Below, in pieces: positions 41,803 through 50,594 of a stretch of DNA of 52,174 nt (the stretch's first letter is position 1; each line of letters opens with the position of its first letter). The position numbers were made by a program, and so were the translations under genes. Source of the DNA: Vibrio sinensis (lineage in GTDB: Bacteria; Pseudomonadota; Gammaproteobacteria; Enterobacterales; Vibrionaceae); contig NZ_QVMU01000031.1 in NCBI RefSeq assembly GCF_003605645.1, forward strand, positions 1 to 52,174, in the 5' to 3' direction. The notes beneath the pieces are model-generated. The model had not been told where the DNA came from. It worked only from the letters and a program-made list of their open reading frames with translations, and ran no database searches.

Positions 41803-42806
41803 AGAAAAAAGAAGAAATTCATTTTTTCGATAAGGTGCTGCGCCTTTCTAATGCGGGGTTGATGCAAAAAGACATTGCCAGCCAAATTGAGAAATATGGC
41901 ACGACCAAAGAAAGAGCAATTGCCAAATCCTGCCTACAAAGCATTGCACGAGGCGCGGGGTTTTCTCAAGGTCTCAAACCATGGGTATCAGCTAACGCTT
42001 ACCTTGGTTTATTAGGCGGCGAAAAAGCCAGTAATTTTGAGCAAGGTCTGCGCGATGCACTGGGGGCGTTGAAAGTGGATGAAGCCAGCGGCTCCGCTAT
42101 CGCTAAAGTGCTCATCAAGCCGTTGCTGGGCGTTCTGTTGTTGTTGCTTGTCAGTGCCCTATTAGCCGCTTATGCGTTCCCGTCATTGTCAGAACAAGCC
42201 CCACGTCAAACGTGGGGTTTTTTATCCCTTAGCGGTGAGCAATTCGGCTTATTTTGGCTGCATAACGGGCTGTACGTCCTTGGCTTATTTTCGGTCTTGC
42301 TACCACTGATGGTGCTGTCACTCAGTCGCTATTGCGGTGAGCATCGAGTCAAACTCGACGTTCTACCGGTTTATCGGCAATACCGCTTCATCCACTGCAC
42401 TAACTTTCTAACCTCCACTGCACATCAAACGGCCGTAGGAACGCCATTAAAAGAGTCACTGGAGCATTATCGAGAACACGCAACCCCTTACATGAAGCAT
42501 CATATCAATACGATGCTGCGCGCTTTGGGGGCGGGTAAATCCAACATCGGTGACATTTTAGATTCGGGGCTACTCGATGCCGAAGAGCTCGATACCGTCA
42601 AACTCCTCAGTGATTCTGGTAATGCCAGCGTTATCTTGAAAAAAAGTGCTTTGATGCACAGTGAGCAACTGCTGCTTGAAATCGACCGCCTTAAAACATG
42701 GGGCAGTCGCATTCTTTTTACTTTATTAGCCACAGTAGGCGCATGGATGGCGCTCGGCGTAGGTTCGCTCGCCTTACACATTGCGACCACTTTTTCCTTA
42801 ACTTAA
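41796..42806 (+). CDS. pilR: PilR inner-membrane platform protein (GspF type)
   Basis: 336 residues with three main hydrophobic helices (LIKPLLGVLLLLLVSALLAA, then around 160-180, and the C-terminal LFTLLATVGAWMALGVGSLA) separated by helical cytoplasmic domains. This is the GspF/PilC topology of the platform that works with PilQ. It overlaps pilQ by 7 bases and precedes the pilin gene by 14. Confidence 0.88.
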   Translation: MLKKKEEIHFFDKVLRLSNAGLMQKDIASQIEKYGTTKERAIAKSCLQSIARGAGFSQGLKPWVSANAYLGLLGGEKASNFEQGLRDALGALKVDEASGSAIAKVLIKPLLGVLLLLLVSALLAAYAFPSLSEQAPRQTWGFLSLSGEQFGLFWLHNGLYVLGLFSVLLPLMVLSLSRYCGEHRVKLDVLPVYRQYRFIHCTNFLTSTAHQTAVGTPLKESLEHYREHATPYMKHHINTMLRALGAGKSNIGDILDSGLLDAEELDTVKLLSDSGNASVILKKSALMHSEQLLLEIDRLKTWGSRILFTLLATVGAWMALGVGSLALHIATTFSLT

Positions 42807-42820
42807 TTGAGAACTCTATT

Positions 42821-43342
42821 ATGAAAACGACGAAACAACCGACATTCACCGCTCAACCATCAATGAAAAACAAACAACGTGGTGCGCTCTCAGCAGAGCT
42901 GAGTATGGTTATTGGTGTAATCGTGATTGCCCTGATTTTCATGGTGTCACAAGCCCCTAACTACCGCTACAAAATGAATGAAATCCGCTTTTTATCGCAA
43001 GCAAACGATATTGCGCAAGCAACTATCGCCTGGCAAAAAGCCCGTTCAAACTTTGAAACCGTGTCCATGACGAAAGTTTGTGAAGAAGGCAGCCTGAGTA
43101 AATCGATTTGTGGCTCATCAAATGATGGTATAGAAACCAACCCATTTGGGGGGAACTGGTCAATTAAAGTGAATGCCGGCAGTAAAGGGCTATTTGATGT
43201 GGGGGCAACACTACCACAAGACGCACATCGTATTCCAAGCCTTGCTAACTCAATTGCTTCGTCTACACGAGAAAATTGTGATGAAGCTGCCGGCTGTTCA
43301 ACTCTAGCGACGACAGCTAGCACAATTACAATGACGTACTAA
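42821..43342 (+). CDS. pilS: PilS type IVb major prepilin
   Basis: 173 residues. The long leader of a type IVb prepilin ends at QRG, followed by ALSAELSMVIGVIVIALIFM, with Glu at +5 and a hydrophobic helix. Cys residues near the C terminus (CEEGSLSKSICG, CDEAAGC) probably form the pilin disulfides. The start at 42821 is chosen because an upstream frame overlaps pilR. Its cleavage needs a prepilin peptidase, for which no gene was found on the plasmid. Overlaps the next gene at a shared base. Confidence 0.9.
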   Translation: MKTTKQPTFTAQPSMKNKQRGALSAELSMVIGVIVIALIFMVSQAPNYRYKMNEIRFLSQANDIAQATIAWQKARSNFETVSMTKVCEEGSLSKSICGSSNDGIETNPFGGNWSIKVNAGSKGLFDVGATLPQDAHRIPSLANSIASSTRENCDEAAGCSTLATTASTITMTY

Positions 43343-43815
43343 TGCGTCAGCGCGGCTTTCTTAGCGCGGAATTAAGTCAATATCTTATCGTCGCTCTCCT
43401 ACTTTTTACGCTGTTTGTTCCGCCCCTTTTTCAGTGGGCGAGACTCTATCAAAATGCAGCCAGCATTAACCAAACGATAGAAACCATTACTCAAGCGGCG
43501 CAATTTCACTATGCCAAAACTGTCCTGACTACACGCTGTTTACCTCAAACCGCGCTTTCATTGGCAGATTTAGACTTACCGTTAACTCACGACGATGTGC
43601 GTTATGAAGTGCGCTACTTACAGAGTGGCGCACCCAAGGCAAGGCCAAGTGGTATACAAGTAGGCGTGACGATAATTGAGCCGAAGTTGCACAACGTCGC
43701 AACTCGGCTCACTCCTGACGAAATCCAAGGCGCAACACTCCTGTTTAACGCTCCGTTAAATTATCAATTACCTGACTGGCAACAACTCGACATCAGTACG
43801 GGTTGTATCCGATAG
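43342..43815 (+). CDS. Minor type IV prepilin
   Basis: 157 residues with a short leader MRQRG followed by FLSAELSQYLIVALLLFTLF, Glu at +5. This is a prepilin-type signal like that of PilS, but the mature part is unrelated and ends with DISTGC. It probably initiates or tips the pilus. The gene starts at the last base of pilS, so it is translated in a coupled way. I do not know a named equivalent in IncI plasmids. Confidence 0.75.
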   Translation: MRQRGFLSAELSQYLIVALLLFTLFVPPLFQWARLYQNAASINQTIETITQAAQFHYAKTVLTTRCLPQTALSLADLDLPLTHDDVRYEVRYLQSGAPKARPSGIQVGVTIIEPKLHNVATRLTPDEIQGATLLFNAPLNYQLPDWQQLDISTGCIR

Positions 43816-43823
43816 GAGGCCAA

Positions 43824-44795
43824 TTGAAAGGCTTAAAAAAACAACAAGGTTTTGCAATGCTAGCTTCAATGTCCATAGTCCTTGGCGTGGTCGTTGCAGG
43901 CTCAATGTGGGTGGCAGAAGAAAGCGCAAAACGCCGAATTTTAAATAATTCAGAATCGTTCTATCAGCGTGTTATCTATCTACGTACTCAAATTCATGCA
44001 TTTGTAAACGATCGCTATCTGGAAGGGCATCGAATCAATGGGGCGGCGATTTTCCCTCATCGCCTCGGCGCTTTAGAGCCTAAATACATTCCGACGTGTA
44101 GCAGTGCTGATAATCAAAAAGGGTTTTGTATGCTGGTCAATCAAACCCCTTGGGGAATGATTGAAGACAGTGATTACCGCGTCGTTGCTATTCCTAAAGA
44201 TGACGGCTCAGGAGTCAGTCACTATCGTGCAGAGTTTGATATCAAACTACCAGATAAAAATGCGGTGGCTTTGAAATATGAACGACAAGTGACTCTGGCC
44301 ATGTTGGCGAAAGTCCCGAACGTTTTTTATGACGATACCAATAACATCTTAACGGTACGTATAGACCGACCGGATAAAGCGTTTGGTTACGAATCATTAG
44401 TGAAACGCAGTGGTGATGATTCAACCTTACTGGGTGATTGGGATGTGGGCGGTAATCACGCCATCGTCAACACCAGGGATATTACGATCCGCAATTCAGA
44501 TAACACACAGAAAATTGTCAGTCGTGGTCTCAGTGATATCGCCACGTTAAAGCATGGAGAATGGCTAGATAAACCCTCCTGTCCAGAAGGGACGACTGCA
44601 CGAATATGGCTAGCATTAGGCTATATCGAAGTTACCAATCAATACACCCTTACTGGCAGCCAAAAACCATTTATCAACAACGAAACGACAACTCAATGGC
44701 AAATCGGCTTAGTGGTGCGACTAAAAGAAAATAGCACCGGACGATTAGAGATATCAAACGCTGGTGAAATCCTCGCTATCACCCAATGCAAATAA
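43824..44795 (+). CDS. pilV: PilV-like pilus adhesin
   Basis: 323 residues from a TTG with AGGAGG four bases upstream. Prepilin-like signal KKQQG followed by FAMLASMSIVLGVVVAGSMW. The long C-terminal part resembles the PilV stem and binding region; in IncI plasmids the end is exchanged by the shufflon and recognises recipient lipopolysaccharide. Here there is no shufflon and no Rci recombinase nearby, so the adhesin is fixed. Three or four Cys occur in CSSADNQKGFC and CPEGTT. Confidence 0.72.
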   Translation: MKGLKKQQGFAMLASMSIVLGVVVAGSMWVAEESAKRRILNNSESFYQRVIYLRTQIHAFVNDRYLEGHRINGAAIFPHRLGALEPKYIPTCSSADNQKGFCMLVNQTPWGMIEDSDYRVVAIPKDDGSGVSHYRAEFDIKLPDKNAVALKYERQVTLAMLAKVPNVFYDDTNNILTVRIDRPDKAFGYESLVKRSGDDSTLLGDWDVGGNHAIVNTRDITIRNSDNTQKIVSRGLSDIATLKHGEWLDKPSCPEGTTARIWLALGYIEVTNQYTLTGSQKPFINNETTTQWQIGLVVRLKENSTGRLEISNAGEILAITQCK

Positions 44796-44807
44796 AAGGA
44801 ACCCATT

Positions 44808-45350
44808 ATGAAAATAAATAAACACCAAATTATGCTACTCGCCGTTCTGATAAGCGGTCATGTTAGTGCCAAAGTCACTTATGAAGATGCATTGAATTCA
44901 AATCAAGCTTACGAAGATGAGTTAAATGCACTATACAACCCCAACACATCGGGACTAGGCCCTTATGAAGCGAACCCCACAGCATCAAGCAGCAGTGCCG
45001 AGACGGGAGCAGGCAAAGTTAACAATGGCGGTTATTTTACCGTCAAAAGTGGCGCAGCGGGCAAGGTTAGCTGGAGTGTCAGTGGTGACTACCCTACTAC
45101 TTATGGTGTGTGTAGAGTGCGGCTGATTGTCAACACCCCGACAGGAACGGTTCAATCGCCCGACTCATACGGCACAGAAAATGATGGTGGTCAGCGTCGT
45201 AATAGCGCCAACCCAAGCACCGCAGGGACGATGAGCGGATTAAGCCCGAATACTCAGTATTCAATTCGAGCTACCTACTCAGCGGTCACACACGCTTGGG
45301 GATGTCGCGGCGTAGCCAACCCTATTACTTACCAGTGGACTGGCGTGTAA
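44808..45350 (+). CDS. Secreted protein with fibronectin-like tail
   Basis: 180 residues with signal peptide (MKINKHQIMLLAVLISGHVS). A Ser/Thr/Gly-rich linker precedes a beta domain with TMSGLSPNTQYSIRATYSAV, the typical end of a fibronectin type III unit, and two Cys. It starts 12 bases after pilV, so it is likely exported with pilus genes and might bind the pilus or recipient surface. No specific family recognised. Confidence 0.6.
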   Translation: MKINKHQIMLLAVLISGHVSAKVTYEDALNSNQAYEDELNALYNPNTSGLGPYEANPTASSSSAETGAGKVNNGGYFTVKSGAAGKVSWSVSGDYPTTYGVCRVRLIVNTPTGTVQSPDSYGTENDGGQRRNSANPSTAGTMSGLSPNTQYSIRATYSAVTHAWGCRGVANPITYQWTGV

Positions 45351-45362
45351 CCAGCGCATCAA

Positions 45363-45383
45363 AAAGGGGCGAGCCGCCCCTTT
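45363..45383 (+). terminator. Terminator of pilus operon
   Basis: AAAGGGGCG-AGC-CGCCCCTTT is a perfect 9-bp stem 12 bases after the stop of the secreted protein gene. The T run is short, so strength is uncertain. Confidence 0.7.
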
Positions 45384-45441
45384 ACAGAAAACATAGATTT
45401 GTTATCATTACTATCTAAATCGACCCTAGACTGGTGATGCT

Positions 45442-45636
45442 ATGAAAATGACAATGCAAGAGATGATTGATATTTATTATGACGGAAAAAGAAAAAACGC
45501 CGCAGAAGCTGCCGGAATAAGTTCCCATCATCTCAATAACTTACTGTACGCTAACAAAGAGGTATTACGCTTAGATAACGGTGATTGGATTATGCTCACA
45601 AAAACCGCAAAAATATTCAAAAAACCAAAATTATAA
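45442..45636 (+). CDS. Small HTH-like protein, 64 aa
   Basis: 64 residues with a compact helical core (MQEMIDIYYDGKRKNAAEAA, GISSHHLNNLLYANKEVL) like small DNA-binding regulators that use a homeodomain-like fold. The ATG has a weak ribosome site. It lies alone between the pilus terminator and the protease gene and could regulate either. Confidence 0.55.
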   Translation: MKMTMQEMIDIYYDGKRKNAAEAAGISSHHLNNLLYANKEVLRLDNGDWIMLTKTAKIFKKPKL

Positions 45637-45694
45637 TGCCATAAAAAGACATTAAACTGTTATAATTAGAAAAATTACAGAGGCAGTAACGCAC

Positions 45695-46804
45695 ATGAAA
45701 AAAACATTATGGTTAGGCACGTTAAGTTTGATGTCATTCAGCTCATTAGCTGTCATGAATGGCACTCTATTGGACTGGACACAAGAAGATGGCACAGTGT
45801 TCCTCGATAATGCCAATGAAGCCCGCAACAATTACTGCACAGGCACACTCATTGCTGGCACTCAAGTATTAACCGCCGCGCATTGCGGTGAGGAGACCGA
45901 GGGTGTTGACCTAATTGATACGGTACATTTTGCTAATAACAGCCAAGTGACCGTCACCCCTGCTAATATCACACTTAACCCTAGCTACGAGAATTTAGGT
46001 GATACGTCTAGAGGTCAGGACATTGCCTTGTATTCGCTGCCACAACAAGCCGATTACTATAAGATTCGTTTCTTTAAAGATCTGCGTAGTGATGTCTTTG
46101 TTCTTAATCAAGCGATGACTATTAGTGGATTTGGTTGGACGCCAAAAACACTACATCGTGCTGATTTTACTCAAACCGACCTAAGTGATTGTCCAGAATG
46201 TACTTCATCACCAAACTATCAAATTAATGCAAAAGTCGTAAACGCCTCACATACAGCTCCAGGTGATTCTGGGGCTGCATGGATCAATAATAACAATGAG
46301 ATTATAGGGGTACATAAAGGAAGTGCTCCATTCACGAGTGGACGAAGAGAAACTTACGGCACAAACTTACACTACGCGAGTGATTGGCTACTTGAACAGG
46401 TTAATAACTGGCACTACCCAACATTGGCTGATGCAAATGGTAAAACCACTATTACCATTCAATCGTTACACCCAGCGACTGAGCGCGTCACCGATGCAGC
46501 TTGGGGTGAGAACATCACCTTGATTGCCGAAGAAAGTACCTGTGTAAGTATGAGTACAAGCGATACGATTGAACCATACTCAAAATGCACTTACGTTATC
46601 GAAAGTAACGGCAGTGAGGGTAAATTACACCTGACCGATAACGCATTTATCTCTATCAATAAGCCTAAACCGGTAACACCACCTGAACCGCCAGTTCCAG
46701 AGATTACACCACCTGTAACTGGTGACTCAGGCGGTGGTTCATTTGGCCTATTGTCTATCGTGGCATTGTTGGGCTTTGGTATTCGACGTCGCCTAACGAG
46801 ATAA
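45695..46804 (+). CDS. Trypsin-like protease with GlyGly-CTERM anchor
   Basis: 369 residues. Signal peptide (MKKTLWLGTLSLMSFSSLAV), then a chymotrypsin fold with catalytic His63 (LTAAHC), Asp109 (GQDIALY) and Ser192 (APGDSGAA), all intact. A Pro-rich spacer leads to the sorting signal GGGSFGLLSIVALLGFGIRR at about 345-364. Such proteins are exported by the type II system and cut by rhombosortase at the cell surface, as with Vibrio VesA/VesB. The plasmid lacks both systems, so the host must supply them. Confidence 0.92.
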   Translation: MKKTLWLGTLSLMSFSSLAVMNGTLLDWTQEDGTVFLDNANEARNNYCTGTLIAGTQVLTAAHCGEETEGVDLIDTVHFANNSQVTVTPANITLNPSYENLGDTSRGQDIALYSLPQQADYYKIRFFKDLRSDVFVLNQAMTISGFGWTPKTLHRADFTQTDLSDCPECTSSPNYQINAKVVNASHTAPGDSGAAWINNNNEIIGVHKGSAPFTSGRRETYGTNLHYASDWLLEQVNNWHYPTLADANGKTTITIQSLHPATERVTDAAWGENITLIAEESTCVSMSTSDTIEPYSKCTYVIESNGSEGKLHLTDNAFISINKPKPVTPPEPPVPEITPPVTGDSGGGSFGLLSIVALLGFGIRRRLTR

Positions 46805-46810
46805 TAAGCC

Positions 46811-46912
46811 ATGACGCATCATTTCGGTCATATGGATTCGATGCTCTTTATTTTGGTCGTAGTATTGGTTGTGCTCACTATTTTAAGTATTTATACACGC
46901 GATAAGGATTAA
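46811..46912 (+). CDS. Membrane microprotein, 33 aa
   Basis: 33 codons encoding MTHHFGHMDSM, one membrane helix (LFILVVVLVVLTILSI) and a short charged tail. It lies 6 bases after the protease and 2 bases before the next gene, so it is probably translated as part of that operon. No family is recognised; a ribosome site is weak. Confidence 0.5.
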   Translation: MTHHFGHMDSMLFILVVVLVVLTILSIYTRDKD

Positions 46913-46914
46913 CA

Positions 46915-47151
46915 ATGATGGATAGCGACAATAAGCGCCTTTTCTTTGTCAGTTCAATTGAGGAGCTGAATGACTTTTTAAGTACCGACGCCTCACAAGG
47001 TCGTCATATCTACTGTATTTTTAGTCAAAGAGTCATCAACCCCTTGATCCAAAAAAAACTAGAGCGACAGAATATCCCTAGCATCAGCTTCATGGACGGC
47101 CACACGCTCTATCCATCGCAGCAAGAAGAAATCGCCGACGTCAACTTTTAA
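46915..47151 (+). CDS. Hypothetical protein, 78 aa
   Basis: A small soluble protein with alternating strand and helix (RLFFVSSIEELNDFL, RHIYCIFSQRVI). AAGG lies 8 bases before the ATG pair (46915 or 46918). It follows the microprotein directly and ends before a terminator at 47177. The function is unknown; possibly it works with the microprotein. Confidence 0.55.
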   Translation: MMDSDNKRLFFVSSIEELNDFLSTDASQGRHIYCIFSQRVINPLIQKKLERQNIPSISFMDGHTLYPSQQEEIADVNF

Positions 47152-47176
47152 GTCAGCCGATACCCCCTTAAAAAAG

Positions 47177-47202
47177 ACCGCTTATTTTTCAGCGGTTTTT
47201 TT
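47177..47202 (+). terminator. Intrinsic terminator of protease operon
   Basis: ACCGCT-TATTTTTC-AGCGGT followed by a run of T (to 47202), 26 bases after the 78-residue gene. Confidence 0.88.
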
Positions 47203-47219
47203 ACGCCTGGAGAAACACG

Positions 47220-47897
47220 ATGTATTTACCGTTACTCTTTGAGATAGCCAGCCTCATTGCTTCATTTTGCCTGCTGTTCATCACCTTAATCATAGCCACT
47301 AAGTGTGTATTTCCCATCACACCTAAACATCGTTTACATCGATGGAGTTTCACGGTTGGTTTTAGCCTGGCGATAGGGTTTCAACTTAGCGTGATAGGCA
47401 TTAATGGCTGGCTATTGATGCTCGTCATGGCCTCATGCGGACTGATGGCCTTTGGTATGTTATTTCGGTTACAAGACTCACACACCGCCTTGTTGGTTGT
47501 CGTCCCCAGTGCGCTTAACCCAACACAAGCGCATATTCATTTACGCAACCCCACTGACACATTCACCAAACAGACATATCATGAGCTACCCCAATTATTA
47601 ACCATCCTTTCTCAACAAGGATTTAAGACGGCTGTATTAACCTCTCCGATGTTTGTCAAAGAGACAGGGACAAGACCGATTCATCGACTTACTCGAATTC
47701 TGGCTAAAACCATTGATAACATCGACATTCAATCTAGTTCATGCTGGAAACATCCATTGGGAACCGCATCGCTTCTCTTTGCCAAGTACCTACAAAAAAC
47801 TACCACATTAAAAAACACATCTATCATTCACTGGCCGCAAATCACATTGTCTTTAAAACTGGCACGCGAGGGAGAAGTCGTAAACTTGCGATTTTGA
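47220..47897 (+). CDS. Membrane protein, 225 aa
   Basis: 225 residues with about three or four membrane helices in the first 85 (EIASLIASFCLLFITLIIAT, LAIGFQLSVIGINGWLLMLV, then LMAFGMLF) and a cytoplasmic domain after residue 90 rich in His and Thr. It has no GxGD motif, so it is not a prepilin peptidase. It could be an entry-exclusion or regulatory membrane protein; that is speculation. RBS GGAG lies eight bases before the ATG. Confidence 0.55.
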   Translation: MYLPLLFEIASLIASFCLLFITLIIATKCVFPITPKHRLHRWSFTVGFSLAIGFQLSVIGINGWLLMLVMASCGLMAFGMLFRLQDSHTALLVVVPSALNPTQAHIHLRNPTDTFTKQTYHELPQLLTILSQQGFKTAVLTSPMFVKETGTRPIHRLTRILAKTIDNIDIQSSSCWKHPLGTASLLFAKYLQKTTTLKNTSIIHWPQITLSLKLAREGEVVNLRF

Positions 47898-47966
47898 GCT
47901 TGGGTGGAACAAAGCGAAGCGGCGTTAGCATTTTTAAGAATGAGTACCATAGTAGGAAAATAAACC

Positions 47967-48335
47967 ATGTATAAAGCTCTCTTTGACCGTAAAGTATTTA
48001 GCCTGGCAAGCATTAATCCAACATATCAAACAGAACTCGATTCTTTCATAAAAAACACGATTGAAGCCACCAAATTTAAGCCCAACAAAATCACACTCTA
48101 TTCTTATCGCGCAAGTAGTCCATACCACGTCATGAAGATTGATAGCCAATTTGAAATCACAATTACCGAAAACAAAGTCGCGATCCCTGACCTTTGGAAC
48201 TTTCAAGACGGACTCAGAACCGGCAACGTGGATATTGAAGTCTACGATAGCGTCGATGTTCTTTACTTAATTGAAGCCATTATCGACCAATGCCGACACT
48301 ACAATCCCAACCTGCTCGTAGAGCGCACAAAGTAA
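47967..48335 (+). CDS. Hypothetical protein, 122 aa
   Basis: A soluble protein with alternating helix and strand and acidic C-terminal helices (DVLYLIEAIIDQCRHYNPN). No motif is recognised. It lies between the membrane protein and the lytic transglycosylase, 17 bases before the latter, on the same strand, so they may be co-transcribed. Confidence 0.55.
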   Translation: MYKALFDRKVFSLASINPTYQTELDSFIKNTIEATKFKPNKITLYSYRASSPYHVMKIDSQFEITITENKVAIPDLWNFQDGLRTGNVDIEVYDSVDVLYLIEAIIDQCRHYNPNLLVERTK

Positions 48336-48351
48336 TGTAGGGTAACAAACA

Positions 48352-48870
48352 ATGCTCAAATACATTGGATTCATGTTGGCGTCGCTGCTTTGGATTCAAT
48401 CTGCCAATGCAGCAATTACATCAGGTGGCAGAACCTACGACGGCGTGAAAAAAATTATCGTGCAACGCAATATCCGCTGCCCGAACTACTGCTCAACCAT
48501 CTCAAAATACAGCCGTAAATATAACGTACCAGCTCAACTGATTGTCTCTATCATTCACAACGAAAGCGCTTTTAACCCCAAAGCCATTAGCCCTAAAGGG
48601 GCCAAAGGACTCATGCAGCTAATGGATATCAACAGTAAAGCAGCACGAATAAACCCATTTGACCCACATGAAAACATTCGTGCCGGCACTGAGCTTTTCG
48701 CTCGATTGATGAAACGCTATAACAACGTAGAGTTAGCTTTGGCTGCGTATAACGCAGGGGAAGGAAACGTCGCTAAATACGGCGGTATTCCGCCATTCCC
48801 TGAAACTAAACAATACATCCATCGTGTTCTTGATCACTACCGAAAATCAAAACCAAGGAGTAAGCTATGA
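48352..48870 (+). CDS. Lytic transglycosylase (PilT/VirB1 type)
   Basis: 172 residues with a signal peptide (LLWIQSANA) and an SLT domain: catalytic Glu in SIIHNESAFNPKAISPKGAK, the following GLMQLMDINS and ALAAYNAGEGNVAKYGG. It opens the peptidoglycan for pilus or secretion-channel assembly. No other VirB1-like gene exists on the plasmid, so it probably serves both machines. It overlaps the next gene by 4 bases. Confidence 0.9.
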   Translation: MLKYIGFMLASLLWIQSANAAITSGGRTYDGVKKIIVQRNIRCPNYCSTISKYSRKYNVPAQLIVSIIHNESAFNPKAISPKGAKGLMQLMDINSKAARINPFDPHENIRAGTELFARLMKRYNNVELALAAYNAGEGNVAKYGGIPPFPETKQYIHRVLDHYRKSKPRSKL

Positions 48871-49877
48871 AAACAAAAACTACCAGCATACATATAACAG
48901 CACACCAATTAGCAATAGGAATGACGATCCGTTGCCCTATTGAAAAAGATGAAATAATCATTACGGACTTGATCGCTAATAACGAAGAATCTTTTGGACT
49001 TGGTTGCCATAAAGGCTACACAACCTTAAAGGTAAGCGACACGTTTGAACTCATTAAACCATTTGATTTAACAACCGTTAATCTAAATTGGATTGAAGAG
49101 CAACTGACCGAAAACGCCGAGTCTCAAAAAAATAATGGCATTATGACTTTACTTTGGGAAACGGAGTCTTCGACCGACAAAGGCATAATAGAATTTACTC
49201 CATACGTTTTAAACCAAATCACTTACGAACACATAAAAAACACCGAGCCATTTACGCTAAAAGGTCAAGCAGTCGTTGATTTCTTTAGTTTTTTGGAAAA
49301 CAACTATAACGCCGCCAATCTCATAGCGAACAAAGGTGATTTACAATGTAACTCCCAAATGGAGGACGGCACGGAGATTCTATCTTCTTTGATCGAAATA
49401 GACGATTTCATAAGCACGTTGACACCACTACTAACCGAGGCAGACCGCATCAAATTTAATCAATGGTGTTCATTGGGTTGCCAGTACGTGAATATTGATT
49501 TCCTGAAAAAGAAACCACCAATCGCCTCAACTTGCCCTCTTCCACTGGATGCAAAAATACCACATATCCAGCCGACGATTGAGGATTTTGACTCCTGGTT
49601 TGAGGCACAATTAAATCAGTCAGGACACCCACCACTACCTCATGATTTTGACATATACCTTGGCATCATTATGAAAGATTTCGTTAAGCAATCTCTTGAT
49701 AACCAAACGTTGCGTGATTACTTTGACAATACCGTGCATCAAGGACTTCCACACAACTGCGGCTCTCGCCCACAAACATCTAGAAAAACCTGTCCATTAT
49801 GTAAGGAATTCTTCCTACAAAGTATGGTCATCAGTCGGCTCAGCGAAATAGATTCCGTCTTACGCGCAACTTCTTAA
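48867..49877 (+). CDS. Hypothetical protein with C-terminal Cys motif, 336 aa
   Basis: I do not recognise the main part, which is soluble and mixed helix/strand. The last 45 residues have CG, then CPLCKEFFLQSMV with an upstream HQGLPHNCG, a possible zinc-binding unit shared with the protein at 50595-50951. Translation is coupled to the transglycosylase. It might act in regulation or as cargo; no function is assigned. Confidence 0.55.
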   Translation: MKTKTTSIHITAHQLAIGMTIRCPIEKDEIIITDLIANNEESFGLGCHKGYTTLKVSDTFELIKPFDLTTVNLNWIEEQLTENAESQKNNGIMTLLWETESSTDKGIIEFTPYVLNQITYEHIKNTEPFTLKGQAVVDFFSFLENNYNAANLIANKGDLQCNSQMEDGTEILSSLIEIDDFISTLTPLLTEADRIKFNQWCSLGCQYVNIDFLKKKPPIASTCPLPLDAKIPHIQPTIEDFDSWFEAQLNQSGHPPLPHDFDIYLGIIMKDFVKQSLDNQTLRDYFDNTVHQGLPHNCGSRPQTSRKTCPLCKEFFLQSMVISRLSEIDSVLRATS

Positions 49878-50568
49878 AACCGTAGGTATCGAGCAACAGA
49901 TTCAAAGTATCAAGACTATCTTGTGATAAGGACGTATCCTTATAAAGCTCAACGAAAAGCGCATCTTTCTTGTTTTTATCGCTCGTCACCCCTTTTATCT
50001 TGGTATTATCAAGAGATTGAAGCAGTCGATACACAGTATAAAAAGGAAGCAAGCGTACCATTGATAAATGAGCATACTTTGAGTATTTCCCATCCGCGGC
50101 AACCAGCGCTTTTTTGATATCTTCTTGACTTAATTCATTCGTCAGCTTGTATTGCTCCCATACCTTACTCATTTGAGGCCAGTCAGCTTTTCGATACCCA
50201 CCCAACAACTCTAAACGCAACGTTAGATACCTCACCGCTCGTTCTAAATCAGATTCGTTAGACGGATTTTTTGACGTCGAATTTTGATTACCGGCTTGCT
50301 GAATACGTTGAGAGCGATCGCGTTGAGTCGATTCACTAGATTCTCCTTGTAAAAAACACCCCTTTGTATAATCAGGAACTATCCTGATTGCCTCTGGGTT
50401 ATCGACTTTCTTAACACAGGTTGGTCCAGCAAAGCTCTCATTACCGAGCTCATCAACCACCACATAAGCAATACCATTGGTCAATTTTTTATGACCTTTG
50501 TCTTCACTGAAAGCGCAATCAACACTGAGTTGTCTTGTGAAATCAATTCGAACGACTTTCCATCCCAT
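49840..50568 (-). CDS. Hypothetical protein, 242 aa
   Basis: A leftward gene in a rightward cargo block. Ribosome site AAGGTGG precedes the ATG by six bases. The N-terminal 70 residues form a beta-rich domain; a Ser/Asn/Gln-rich linker (residues 75-105) leads to a helical C-terminal domain (YLTLRLELLGGYRK, MVRLLPFYTVYRLLQSL). Its end overlaps the 336-residue gene by 38 bases and its start is only 26 bases from a divergent gene. Unknown function. Confidence 0.6.
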   Translation of the reverse strand: MGWKVVRIDFTRQLSVDCAFSEDKGHKKLTNGIAYVVVDELGNESFAGPTCVKKVDNPEAIRIVPDYTKGCFLQGESSESTQRDRSQRIQQAGNQNSTSKNPSNESDLERAVRYLTLRLELLGGYRKADWPQMSKVWEQYKLTNELSQEDIKKALVAADGKYSKYAHLSMVRLLPFYTVYRLLQSLDNTKIKGVTSDKNKKDALFVELYKDTSLSQDSLDTLNLLLDTYGFKKLRVRRNLFR

Positions 50569-50594
50569 TTAATACCACCTTGAGAGCTAATTGT

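Noticed and set aside
47220..47897. Prepilin peptidase for the type IVb pilins
   Set aside because: The protein has membrane helices but neither the two catalytic Asp nor the GxGD motif.
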